Of a stretch of DNA of 64,000 nt, positions 25,520 through 34,010 are shown piece after piece. The stretch spans positions 1-64,000 of the forward strand of contig JBJKVQ010000019.1 in NCBI GenBank assembly GCA_045562575.1, in the 5' to 3' direction. A program made the translations under genes and the position numbers. The stretch is from UBA6952 sp045562575. GTDB lineage: Bacteria; Chloroflexota; Dehalococcoidia; Lucifugimonadales; UBA6952. Every line of letters starts with the position of its first letter. Position 1 is the first letter of the stretch. The notes below the pieces were generated by a model, which was not told the DNA's origin, did no database searches, and was given only the letters and a program-made list of their open reading frames with translations.

Positions 25520-25548
25520 TTGACTGAGTATAGCATAAATGCTAATCT
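25520..25548 (+). promoter_or_regulatory. Promoter of the guaA-purD purine operon
   Basis: TTGACT (25520-25525) and TAATCT (25543-25548) are separated by exactly 17 bp, about 48 bp before the guaA ATG. A small dyad, GCATAAATGC, lies in the spacer just before the -10 and could be a regulator contact. Confidence 0.6.
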
Positions 25549-25596
25549 CGAAAACAATTACAGTATTTGTAACCACTTTGGAAACTATTAGCTGAC

Positions 25597-27159
25597 ATGA
25601 ACCTTAAATCTGAAATCCACAATGAAGAATCTATCATAATTGTTGATTTTGGATCTCAATTTAGCCATCTAATCGCCAGAAGACTCCGTGAAATTAACGT
25701 CTATAGTATTTTAATATCTCATTCTTCAGATTTTGATTCTGTGAGAGATTTGAATCCAAAAGGAATAATACTTTCAGGTGGTCCTTATAGTGTCTATGAT
25801 ACTAATGCCCCTCTCGCGCCAGAATGGGTTTTTGAATCCAATTTACCAATATTAGGTATTTGTTATGGAATGCAGTTAATTACACATCAGTTGAATGGAA
25901 AGGTTTCAGCTTCTGTGAAACGTGAATACGGCCACGCAAAATTAACACAAAATTCCTTGACTAGCTCTTTATTAGATTCCATTGACGATAATAATGACGT
26001 ATGGATGAGTCATGGAGATAAAATTGACAGTTTACCAACCGGTTTTGAATGCATAGCAAGTACAGTAAATACTCCTTATGCTGTAATCGGCAAAGATAAT
26101 ATATTCGGTCTACAATTCCATCCTGAAGTTTCCCATACAAATAATGGAATACAAATCCTAAAAAATTTTGTTTATAAGATTTGTGGATGTGTAGGTGATT
26201 GGACTTCAGAAAATTTTATTACTAAATCTGTAAACGAGATTAAGAATATAGTTGGAACAGATACAGTTATTTGTGCCCTTTCTGGTGGTGTCGATTCTTC
26301 GGTGACTGCAAGATTGATCCATGAAGCTATAGGAGATCAATTGCAGTGTATATTTGTTAATAATGGACTACTACGAAAAGAAGAATCAAAAAATGTTATT
26401 GAATCCTTTGAAAAATTCACAGATTTTAATCTCACTTATATCAATGCAGAAAGACAATTTCTAAAGTCTTTAAAAGATATTATCGATCCTGAAGCTAAAA
26501 GAAAAATTATTGGAACAGAATTTATAAATATTTTTGAAGAATATTCGAAAAATAATTTTTCAAACGCAAAGTTTTTAGCACAAGGAACATTATATCCAGA
26601 TGTTATTGAAAGTGAAACAACAGAAAACTCAAATTCAGCCAAAATTAAAACACATCACAATGTTGGTGGTTTACCCGAAAAGATGTCTTTAAAGCTACTT
26701 GAACCTTTACGGTATTTATTTAAAGACGAAGTGAAAAGTATAGGAAAATCACTAGGTCTCTCAGAGGAATTACTCTACCGACAACCATTTCCTGGACCAG
26801 GGTTAAGTATAAGAATCTTGGGCGAAGTAACTAAAGAAAAACTAGATATACTACGGGACGTTGACTGGATAGTTATTGATGAAATAAAAGCTGCAAATCT
26901 CTACCATTCTCTTTGGCAAAGCTTTGCTGTTTTAACTAATGCTAAAACAGTTGGAGTGATGGGTGACCACCGTACATATAGTTATGTTGTTGCAATTAGG
27001 GCAGTACAAAGTGATGACGCTATGACGGCTGATTGGGCTAAAATTCCTTATGATGTCCTCGCTACTATTTCAAATAGAATTGTAAACGAAGTACCGTCAG
27101 TTAATCGTGTAGTCTATGACATAACCAGTAAGCCACCCGGCACTATAGAGTGGGAATAA
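25597..27159 (+). CDS. guaA: GMP synthase (glutamine-hydrolysing)
   Basis: 520 residues with both domains. The N-terminal glutaminase has IIVDFGSQFSHLIARR, GICYGMQLI with the nucleophilic Cys and GLQFHPEV with the His. The ATP pyrophosphatase domain has the P-loop ALSGGVDSSVTARL, and the C-terminal dimerisation domain follows with GTLYPDVIES and PGPGLSIRILGE. It aminates XMP to GMP. It leads a plus-strand purine run, and purD starts immediately after its stop codon. Confidence 0.97.
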   Translation: MNLKSEIHNEESIIIVDFGSQFSHLIARRLREINVYSILISHSSDFDSVRDLNPKGIILSGGPYSVYDTNAPLAPEWVFESNLPILGICYGMQLITHQLNGKVSASVKREYGHAKLTQNSLTSSLLDSIDDNNDVWMSHGDKIDSLPTGFECIASTVNTPYAVIGKDNIFGLQFHPEVSHTNNGIQILKNFVYKICGCVGDWTSENFITKSVNEIKNIVGTDTVICALSGGVDSSVTARLIHEAIGDQLQCIFVNNGLLRKEESKNVIESFEKFTDFNLTYINAERQFLKSLKDIIDPEAKRKIIGTEFINIFEEYSKNNFSNAKFLAQGTLYPDVIESETTENSNSAKIKTHHNVGGLPEKMSLKLLEPLRYLFKDEVKSIGKSLGLSEELLYRQPFPGPGLSIRILGEVTKEKLDILRDVDWIVIDEIKAANLYHSLWQSFAVLTNAKTVGVMGDHRTYSYVVAIRAVQSDDAMTADWAKIPYDVLATISNRIVNEVPSVNRVVYDITSKPPGTIEWE

Positions 27160-28425
27160 ATGAAAGTTCTTATAATTGGATCTGGTGGTAGAGAACATGC
27201 AATTGCATGGGCTATACGTAAAACAAATAGTGAAAATCTTAAAATATATGTAGCGCCTGGTAATGCAGGAACATTACCTTTTGCAACGAATGTAAATATC
27301 CAAATTACTGAAATAGTAGAACTTGCTACTTTTGCTAAAGAAAACAATATTGATTTAACTATAGTAGGATCGGAAATTCCATTGGCCTTAGGAATTGTTG
27401 ATATCTTTACGATGAATAATCTAAAAATCTTCGGCCCTTCTAAAAATGCTTCACAGATTGAATCAAGTAAAGAGTTCGCAAAAACTATTATGAAAAATGC
27501 TAGTGTCCCTACAGCTGATAGTATAGCCTTTGATTCTTATGAAGAATCAATCAAGTTTTTAACTGGTAAAACACCTCCCTTCGTTATTAAAGCAAATGGG
27601 CTTGCTGCTGGAAAAGGTGTAATTATTGCCGCTTCACATGAAGAAGCTTATGAAGCTTTAGATAACTGTCTTAATAAAGAGATTTTTGGAGAATCAGGAA
27701 AAACTGTTTTAATCGAAGAATTTTTAGAAGGTAAAGAATTAAGCATATTTGCTTTTACAGATGGTAATTATGTTTCCCCACTTATAGGTGCATGCGACTA
27801 TAAGAGGATTTATGATAATGACTTAGGACCAAATACTGGTGGAATGGGAGGATACAGTCCTCCATACACCTTTACTAGTAGTTTAAATCAAGAAATAAAC
27901 TCAACAATAATCACCCCTACAATTCACGAAATGGCAAAGAATAATACACCTTTTACAGGAATTTTATATGGAGGATTAATTTTAACTAATGAAGGTCCTA
28001 AAGTTATTGAATATAATTGTAGGTTTGGTGATCCTGAAGCAGAAATACTACTCCCATTATTAGATAGTAATTTGTTTGAGATTTGCCAAGCTGGTGCGGA
28101 GAATTCTCTAAATCATTCAGAAATACGATGGTCAACAAACGCTAGCGTCGGTATAGTCTTAACATCTGAAGGATATCCAAATGAATATGAAACAGATAAA
28201 ATTATTTCAATAGGAAATATACAAAATAATTGTACAATATTTCATAATGGAACAAAAATAGATAATGAAAATAATTTGATATCTTCTGGTGGTCGTGTAT
28301 TAACGATTGTTTCAACAAATACAACTGTAGAAAATGCACGAATAGATGCTTATGATGCTATAAAATCTGTAAAATTTTCAAATTCTCATTACAGGAATGA
28401 TATCGCCAAAAAGAGTGACAGATAA
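27160..28425 (+). CDS. purD: Phosphoribosylamine-glycine ligase (GAR synthetase)
   Basis: 421 residues, full length for PurD, the ATP-grasp enzyme that joins glycine to phosphoribosylamine. Visible are VLIIGSGGREHAIAWAI at the N-terminus, YVAPGNAGT, VGSEIPLALGIVD, FVIKANGLAAGKGVIIA in the ATP-grasp fold, DYKRIYDNDLGPNTGGMG and EYNCRFGDPEAEILLPLL. The start codon follows the guaA stop without a gap, so translation is probably coupled. A gene of unknown function follows after 5 nt. Confidence 0.96.
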   Translation: MKVLIIGSGGREHAIAWAIRKTNSENLKIYVAPGNAGTLPFATNVNIQITEIVELATFAKENNIDLTIVGSEIPLALGIVDIFTMNNLKIFGPSKNASQIESSKEFAKTIMKNASVPTADSIAFDSYEESIKFLTGKTPPFVIKANGLAAGKGVIIAASHEEAYEALDNCLNKEIFGESGKTVLIEEFLEGKELSIFAFTDGNYVSPLIGACDYKRIYDNDLGPNTGGMGGYSPPYTFTSSLNQEINSTIITPTIHEMAKNNTPFTGILYGGLILTNEGPKVIEYNCRFGDPEAEILLPLLDSNLFEICQAGAENSLNHSEIRWSTNASVGIVLTSEGYPNEYETDKIISIGNIQNNCTIFHNGTKIDNENNLISSGGRVLTIVSTNTTVENARIDAYDAIKSVKFSNSHYRNDIAKKSDR

Positions 28426-28430
28426 ACAAC

Positions 28431-29015
28431 ATGATACCTAATAGACAATTCAAAATATACATAGAAAAATTTAAAGAACTTCAATCGTCATCAAATTATG
28501 AGTTAATGTTTTCTAAAAAGTGGAAGAATTTCCCGAGAATTTCTGAATTATTACAAGAAGAAAATATAGAGACACTAACTAATAAAGACTTAGAAGAAAT
28601 TTATTCCACTTTACCTATCGGACAAAAAAATAAATCTAAATTTTTATCTAATTCTGTAACTGATATACAAGAATGTTTGTGGTTTTTATTATGGGAAGAA
28701 TTATCATATGAAATGAGAGTTTGGGAATTTTTAGACGATATGGGTGGATATAAACTGCTTGGAACCGATATAAATTTTACCAGTGGTCTTTTAAGTGCTC
28801 AAAATCCTGATTTATACGGGATTATAAATACAAATACAACTAAAGGTTTTAAAATTTTAGACCTAGAACCTGATTTTTACAAAAATGAAAGTAAAGCAGG
28901 CATATTTCAGAAAAATCAGGAAGCATTATGGGAATTAAGTTACATTTCAGAATTTAACAATTTGTTTCTTACTCATGATTTCCTAGAATGTTTAGCGAAA
29001 AAACTGATCACTTAG
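28431..29015 (+). CDS. Hypothetical protein in the purine operon, 194 residues
   Basis: I do not recognise this family. The protein is soluble-looking, acidic and rich in Trp and aromatic residues, with an ECLWFLLWEELSYEMRVWEF helix in the middle. A SAQNPDLYGIINTNTTKGFK segment follows, loosely like a loop seen in some restriction- or DNA-glycosylase-related domains. That resemblance is weak and I assign no function. It starts 5 nt after purD with no terminator between, so it is probably made with the purine enzymes. It ends before a 107-nt gap containing inverted repeats upstream of purE. Confidence 0.65.
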   Translation: MIPNRQFKIYIEKFKELQSSSNYELMFSKKWKNFPRISELLQEENIETLTNKDLEEIYSTLPIGQKNKSKFLSNSVTDIQECLWFLLWEELSYEMRVWEFLDDMGGYKLLGTDINFTSGLLSAQNPDLYGIINTNTTKGFKILDLEPDFYKNESKAGIFQKNQEALWELSYISEFNNLFLTHDFLECLAKKLIT

Positions 29016-29027
29016 ATTATTGAATGA

Positions 29028-29059
29028 TTGCACCAAAATCAATATACTTAATGGTGCAA
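29028..29059 (+). repeat. Inverted repeat upstream of purE, possible attenuator or processing site
   Basis: TTGCACCA (29028-29035) pairs with TGGTGCAA (29052-29059) around a 16-nt loop. An overlapping alternative, ACTTAA with TTAAGT just downstream, cannot form at the same time. A T-rich stretch follows at about 29081-29100. The arrangement could terminate the guaA-purD message or regulate purE. It does not match the purine riboswitch consensus as I know it. Confidence 0.45.
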
Positions 29060-29122
29060 CACTTTAAGTATGTACACGATTTACTTTTTTAACTTTTTCA
29101 TCAAACAAAAAAGGACAAAATA

Positions 29123-29581
29123 ATGATTAAAGTCGGCATTTTAATTGGTAGTAAAACAGATCTTCCTTATACAGAACCAACCCTGCAAATACTTACTGAT
29201 ATGGGTATAGAACATGAATTAAATATTTTATCAGCTCACAGAAAACCACAAGCAGTAGCAGAATATTCTCAGCAGGCTAAATCAAAAGGCATCGAAGTAA
29301 TAATTGCAATGGCTGGTGGCGCTGCGGCTCTTCCCGGAACAGTTGCAGCATGGACAGAAATACCTGTTATTGGTGTTCCGCTTCCAACTAGTGAAGTAAA
29401 AGGAATAGATGCATTATATGCAATAGTTCAAATGCCTCCAGGAATTCCTGTTGGATGTGTGGGGATTGGTGAATGGGGCGCAAGAAATGCAGCTTATTTA
29501 GCAGCTTCAATTGTAGGACTTCAAGACGAAGGGGTCAGAGATTTATATGAATCATATAGAAAAAACCTTCGAGAAAATTAA
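29123..29581 (+). CDS. purE: N5-carboxyaminoimidazole ribonucleotide mutase PurE
   Basis: 152 residues, class I PurE length. It rearranges N5-CAIR to CAIR. GILIGSKTDLPY, the LSAHRKP loop with the active-site His, PVIGVPL and VQMPPGIPVGCVGIG are all in order. The usual GGAAHLPG loop reads GGAAALPG, so one conserved His is Ala. PurK, which normally supplies N5-CAIR, is not in the window. The gene has its own upstream gap and an AAAAAGGACA ribosome site, and it begins the second half of the purine cluster. Confidence 0.92.
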   Translation: MIKVGILIGSKTDLPYTEPTLQILTDMGIEHELNILSAHRKPQAVAEYSQQAKSKGIEVIIAMAGGAAALPGTVAAWTEIPVIGVPLPTSEVKGIDALYAIVQMPPGIPVGCVGIGEWGARNAAYLAASIVGLQDEGVRDLYESYRKNLREN

Positions 29582-29584
29582 TAC

Positions 29585-30250
29585 ATGGCTAAGAAAAATA
29601 TTACTGTATTAATTGATTTTGACGATACTATCACCACTACTAATGTAGCACATATAGTATTATCAGAATTTGCAGAGCCCAACTGGCCTGAAATTAGACA
29701 ACAATTTATTAGAGGAGAAATACCTCCAGAAGGTTATTTTGAAACACCTTTTGAAAATATATCAGCAGAAAAATCCATACAAAAAAATCATATACAACAG
29801 CATGCTGAAGTAAGGCCAGGATTTATTGAATTTAATAATTTTTGCATAAAAAACAATATAGATATTGTTATTGTTAGCAGAGGATTAGATTACTATATTG
29901 AATCTGTACTTAGTAAATATGGAATAACTAATATACCAGTATTTAGTGTCCCTACAGAATTCACTGGTGAAAAGATGAAAATTATACCGAAGTATACAGA
30001 TGCTAATTGTAATCAATGGGGAATATGCAAATGCAGTGTATTAGAAAAATACCGTAAATCTAGTGACGTAATTATTTATATAGGAGATGGACAAAATGAC
30101 TTATGTCCTGCGAGAAAAAGTAATATTATTTTTGCGAGAGATGCATTACTAAGGCATTGCAAACAGGAAGATATCGATTTTTTTCGATTCAGTGATTTTA
30201 CAAGCATTCAAACAGAAGTTATGAAATTAATAGAGGAAAATAATGATTGA
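29585..30250 (+). CDS. HAD-family phosphatase (MtnX/phosphoserine phosphatase-like)
   Basis: 221 residues of the HAD-IB-like group. Motif I is LIDFDDTITTTNVAH at about residue 9, motif II lies in IVIVSRGLDYYIES, the Lys motif is near GEKMKIIPKY, and motif III is YIGDGQNDLCPA. CNQWGICKCSVLEKYR holds three Cys residues in the cap-proximal region. The closest remembered relatives are MtnX-type phosphatases of methionine salvage and generic 2,3-diketo-5-methylthiopentyl phosphatases. Between purE and purB it may dephosphorylate a nucleotide-pathway intermediate, which is inference. It overlaps the purB start by 8 bases. Confidence 0.78.
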   Translation: MAKKNITVLIDFDDTITTTNVAHIVLSEFAEPNWPEIRQQFIRGEIPPEGYFETPFENISAEKSIQKNHIQQHAEVRPGFIEFNNFCIKNNIDIVIVSRGLDYYIESVLSKYGITNIPVFSVPTEFTGEKMKIIPKYTDANCNQWGICKCSVLEKYRKSSDVIIYIGDGQNDLCPARKSNIIFARDALLRHCKQEDIDFFRFSDFTSIQTEVMKLIEENND

Positions 30251-31541
30251 TAGATATGCAAGAGAAATAATGAAATCAATTTGGTCTGAAAAAACTAAAT
30301 ATGATAATTGGCTAAAAGTAGAATTAGCAGTTTGTAAGGCTTGGAGTGAAATTGGGGTCATACCGTTAGAGGATATGGAAAAATTAAAAAATGCTACATA
30401 TAACATTGATCGTATTAATGAAATATTCGATCAAACAAAACACGATATGACAGCTTTTACACGTTCAATTACTGAACAAATAGGTGAAGAAGGTAGATGG
30501 ATACACTTAGGTATAACTTCAAATGATGTAATAGATACAGCGCAAAATATGCAATTAGTACAATCTGCAAATCAATTACTAAGCGAACTAGATAGTGCCA
30601 TAATAGCGGTTCGAACAAAATCAATCGAACATAAAGATACTCTAATAATGGGCAGAACTCATGGGATACATGCTGAACCTACTACTTTCGGACTAAAACT
30701 AGCTCTATGGTGGGATGAACTAAATCGTTGTCGAACAAGATTGATTCAGGCTCGTGATGGGATACAAGTATGTAAAATTTCAGGTGCTGTAGGAACCCAT
30801 GCTACTATACCTCCAATAATTGAAAAAAAGGTTAGTGAAAAATTAGGCTTAAGTGTTGCTCCAATATCCAATCAGATTATACAAAGAGACCGGCATGCTC
30901 ATTTTGTTACAACTATTGCGCTAATTGGTGCTTCATTAGAAAAATTTGGAACAGAAATACGATCTCTTCAACGAACTGAAGTTCGTGAAGTTGAAGAACC
31001 TTTTTCTGAAGGACAAACTGGCTCTTCAGCTATGCCACACAAACGAAACCCCGAGCTATCAGAAAGAATATGCGGAATTGCCAGGCTTCTCAGGGGATTT
31101 TCAATTACAGCTATGGAAAATGTTGCTTTATGGCATGAGCGAGATATAAGCCACTCATCAGCTGAAAGAATAATTTTACCAGATGCATGTATGGGACTCG
31201 ACTACATTCTTTCAATCTTTACATATGTCATGTCTGGACTTCGAGTTTATCCTGAAACAATGATGGAAACAATTGAATCAACACGAGGTGTTATTTTTTC
31301 TCAAAGAGTATTACTTTCTTTAATTGATAAAGGATTAAGTAGAGAAAATGCCTATGGTATTGTTCAAAAAAACGCGATGAAATCTTGGGATGATAAACTA
31401 GACTTTAGAGAGTTAATTCGAAACGAAGAAATGGTCAAAACAGTATTAAATTCTGATGAACTTAATGAATTATTTGATTATAATTATTACACACAATATG
31501 TTAATGAAACTTTTGATGAGTGCGGAATATTAAATAAGTAG
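30243..31541 (+). CDS. purB: Adenylosuccinate lyase
   Basis: 432 residues of the fumarase/aspartase superfamily. It splits succinyl-AICAR and adenylosuccinate. The superfamily signature SSAMPHKRNP is present at about residue 260, with MGRTHGIHAEPTTFG carrying the catalytic His, HLGITSNDVIDTAQN earlier and VEEPFSEGQTGSSAMP around the flexible loop. Length and motifs match the short bacterial form. It overlaps the HAD gene upstream and is followed by purC after 12 nt. Confidence 0.96.
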   Translation: MIDRYAREIMKSIWSEKTKYDNWLKVELAVCKAWSEIGVIPLEDMEKLKNATYNIDRINEIFDQTKHDMTAFTRSITEQIGEEGRWIHLGITSNDVIDTAQNMQLVQSANQLLSELDSAIIAVRTKSIEHKDTLIMGRTHGIHAEPTTFGLKLALWWDELNRCRTRLIQARDGIQVCKISGAVGTHATIPPIIEKKVSEKLGLSVAPISNQIIQRDRHAHFVTTIALIGASLEKFGTEIRSLQRTEVREVEEPFSEGQTGSSAMPHKRNPELSERICGIARLLRGFSITAMENVALWHERDISHSSAERIILPDACMGLDYILSIFTYVMSGLRVYPETMMETIESTRGVIFSQRVLLSLIDKGLSRENAYGIVQKNAMKSWDDKLDFRELIRNEEMVKTVLNSDELNELFDYNYYTQYVNETFDECGILNK

Positions 31542-31553
31542 AAAGGTATAAAA

Positions 31554-32435
31554 ATGTCATTACTAACAACCACAGATCTACCAAATCCAATTCATAAAGG
31601 GAAAGTTCGTGATACCTACGACCTAGGTGGCGGTTTCTTATTAATGGTTGCCACTGATCGTATATCTGCGTTTGACGTAGTATTACCCACAGGAATTCCA
31701 GAAAAAGGAATTGTACTTACAGAGATTTCTGCATTTTGGTTTAACAAAACAAAACATATTATTGAAAACCATATGGTTGCATTATCAGAGGATCTTGCTG
31801 CTACATCCTCTCAATTCCAAAATATCCCAGAAGAAGTATCTAAAAGAGGTATGGTTGTTAATCGAGCAAATAGATTAGATGTAGAATGTATAGTGAGAGG
31901 ATATCTTGCAGGATCTGCTTGGGCCGAGTATAAATCCAAAGGGACCATATTTGGATCCAAAGCTCCAGAGGGAATGAAAGAAGGTCAAAAACTAGAGACA
32001 CCTATCTTTACTCCTACAACAAAGGCAGAAGTAGGTCATGACGAAAATATAACTATTGAACAAATGAAGGGTATATTTGGGGAAGATTTAACAAATCAAT
32101 TGGAAAAAATAAGTATTGAGTTATACAATTATGGAAATGATTATTCTGTGTCAAAAGGAATTATACTAGCAGATACTAAATTTGAATTTGGTATGATTAA
32201 TGATAAATTAACAATAATTGATGAGGTTTTAACACCTGACTCAAGTAGATTCTGGGATTTAAATTCTTTTGAAGAAGGTAGCCAACCACCAAATTTTGAT
32301 AAACAGTTTGTTAGAGATTGGCTAGATTCTAGTGGATGGGATCACGAACCTCCTGCTCCAGAATTACCAGAAGACATAGTAAATAAAACTATTGAAAGAT
32401 ATAAACTAGCATTTGAAATGTTAACAAAAGCGTAG
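31554..32435 (+). CDS. purC: Phosphoribosylaminoimidazole-succinocarboxamide synthase
   Basis: 293 residues, in the longer fungal-like PurC size class. It condenses CAIR with aspartate. GKVRDTYDLGG near the N-terminus, ATDRISAFDVVLPTGIPEKG, ECIVRGYLAGSAWAEYKS, PIFTPTTKAEVGHDENI and ILADTKFEFG followed by IDEVLTPDSSRFW are all characteristic. It provides the substrate for PurB, encoded 12 nt upstream. An AAAGGTA-type ribosome site precedes the ATG. Confidence 0.96.
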   Translation: MSLLTTTDLPNPIHKGKVRDTYDLGGGFLLMVATDRISAFDVVLPTGIPEKGIVLTEISAFWFNKTKHIIENHMVALSEDLAATSSQFQNIPEEVSKRGMVVNRANRLDVECIVRGYLAGSAWAEYKSKGTIFGSKAPEGMKEGQKLETPIFTPTTKAEVGHDENITIEQMKGIFGEDLTNQLEKISIELYNYGNDYSVSKGIILADTKFEFGMINDKLTIIDEVLTPDSSRFWDLNSFEEGSQPPNFDKQFVRDWLDSSGWDHEPPAPELPEDIVNKTIERYKLAFEMLTKA

Positions 32436-32446
32436 GTAAAAAAATA

Positions 32447-33124
32447 ATGCCAGATAATATACAAAGTAAAAAAACACTCCAAAGAAAAGATCGAAGAGAA
32501 CGTCATAAAACCAAAGGAAAGACAAGAAATTACTTTTTTCTGTCTATTTCATTAATCATCGCAATATTGATAACTCTTTCTCTATTTTTACCTTCAATTA
32601 CTAGTACCTCAAATCAACCCAACCAAGGTGGAACGAATAGAGCTAGTTATAAATCTGGAGTTGGTATATCTCAAACAATAATGGAATCAGCTAAGCATAA
32701 AGATGGTATTGAAATAGATTATAATACCCTACCCGCCTCTTCTGGTGACCATTGGTCTGTATGGGTTGAATGTGGTTTTTATAACGAAGAGCAAAAGGAA
32801 GAGAATACTGTCCATAACTTAGAGCATGGCAACATAGTTTTATATCACAATCTCTCTCAAGCATCAAAAATACAAGAACTTCGAGAATTTACTACTGATT
32901 TAAATAACTCAAAGGATTGGTTAATTGTAAGTCCTTTGGAAACATTACCCACTGAAAAAATTTCTATGGTCGCATGGGGTGTTATCCAAACATTTGACAC
33001 AATAGATAAATCTGGAATCGAAAAGTTCTTTGAGACTTACAAAGGCAATATATTCAGTGAAGAGACTCGCGGTGTAGGACGTGGATTACCATGTACCGGA
33101 ACCCCAACATCAATGTCAAAATAA
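32447..33124 (+). CDS. DUF3105 family membrane-anchored protein
   Basis: 225 residues. A basic N-terminus (RKDRRERHKTKGKTR) is followed by one hydrophobic segment at about residues 29-50, giving a single-pass protein with an outside domain. That domain has the DUF3105 pattern: LPASSGDHWSVWVECGFY, then TVHNLEHGNIVLYHN, then a C-terminal region that ends in the conserved PCTG-type cysteine segment. The biochemical function is unknown; conserved His and Cys suggest metal binding. It lies between purC and purS, an unusual place for an envelope protein, and may only share the transcript. Confidence 0.8.
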   Translation: MPDNIQSKKTLQRKDRRERHKTKGKTRNYFFLSISLIIAILITLSLFLPSITSTSNQPNQGGTNRASYKSGVGISQTIMESAKHKDGIEIDYNTLPASSGDHWSVWVECGFYNEEQKEENTVHNLEHGNIVLYHNLSQASKIQELREFTTDLNNSKDWLIVSPLETLPTEKISMVAWGVIQTFDTIDKSGIEKFFETYKGNIFSEETRGVGRGLPCTGTPTSMSK

Positions 33125-33125
33125 A

Positions 33126-33374
33126 ATGTTGATTGCAAAGATACATATAACTCTTAAAGATGAAGTAAGTGATCCACAAGGTATGACGGTTAAAGGATCT
33201 CTTTCTCGGATTGGTATTAACAATATAAATTCTGTAAGAATAGGAAAATATATTGAAGTATCTCTTGATACTGAATCACGCATAGACGCTGAAAATAATG
33301 TAAAAATTATGTGCGAAGAATTATTGGCAAATCCAGTTATAGAACAATATACATTTGAAATAATGGATATTTAA
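33126..33374 (+). CDS. purS: Phosphoribosylformylglycinamidine synthase subunit PurS
   Basis: 82 residues from ATG 33126. PurS is the small bridging subunit of the three-part FGAM synthase (PurL, PurQ, PurS). The pattern AKIHITLKDEVSDPQGMTVK, SLSRIGINNINSVRIGKYIEV and VIEQYTFEI matches the family. The frame extends upstream into the previous gene from 33081, but that part is not conserved. PurQ and small PurL are not in the window, so the complex is encoded in at least two places. The stop is only 4 nt from the converging hisB stop. Confidence 0.9.
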   Translation: MLIAKIHITLKDEVSDPQGMTVKGSLSRIGINNINSVRIGKYIEVSLDTESRIDAENNVKIMCEELLANPVIEQYTFEIMDI

Positions 33375-33378
33375 TAAA

Positions 33379-33984
33379 CTATAATGATCCCTTCGTGCTT
33401 GGTATAACATCACTAATGGCAGGATCAATTTTTACAGCAGTTCTTAGAGATCTAGCCAAACCTTTAAATAATGCTTCTGCTTTGTGATGAGGATCTGTAC
33501 CTTCCAAGATCTGTGCATTTAAATTCATTCCAGATTCTATTGCAAATCTTGCAAGAAAATGTTCTACCAATTCTCCATTAAATGTTCCAATCATTACTCT
33601 TTCTAGTTCTGTTCTCACAACAGCATATCCTCTTCCACTTAGATCGACTGAAACACGTGCTAATACTTCATCAAGAGGAATTAAGGCAAAGCCCATACGA
33701 TATATTCCCTTACTATCACCTAAAGCAGTTTTCAATAATCTACCAAGCATAATTGACACATCTTCAATTAAATGGTGTTCATCTGTAATACTGTCTCCTT
33801 CTGCTATAAGGTTGATATCAATTAATGAATGTCGACTTAGTTGTTCAACTAGATGATCAAACATAGGATCACCTGTTTTTATTTCATAGTCCCCTATCCC
33901 ATCCAAATTGATTGTTGCAGTAATTTTAGTTTCCCGAGTTTCTCGAGTTTCAGTAGCTATACGTTTTTTTTCTAATTCACTCAT
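33379..33984 (-). CDS. hisB: Imidazoleglycerol-phosphate dehydratase
   Basis: 201 residues, the monofunctional HisB dehydratase without the phosphatase domain of enterobacteria. The Mn-binding repeats are visible as DHLVEQLSRHSLIDI with DEHHLIEDVSIMLG in the first half and VEHFLARFA with DPHHKAEALFKGLARSLR in the second. The N-terminal RIATETRETRETKI segment is usual, with an unusually repetitive Arg-Glu-Thr run. It is the last gene of the histidine operon. Confidence 0.96.
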   Translation of the reverse strand: MSELEKKRIATETRETRETKITATINLDGIGDYEIKTGDPMFDHLVEQLSRHSLIDINLIAEGDSITDEHHLIEDVSIMLGRLLKTALGDSKGIYRMGFALIPLDEVLARVSVDLSGRGYAVVRTELERVMIGTFNGELVEHFLARFAIESGMNLNAQILEGTDPHHKAEALFKGLARSLRTAVKIDPAISDVIPSTKGSL

Positions 33985-34010
33985 AAAGTTCTCCTATTTT
34001 GGATAACAAT

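Noticed and set aside
29016..29122. Purine riboswitch before purE
   Set aside because: The conserved loop sequences of purine riboswitches are absent; only simple inverted repeats are seen.
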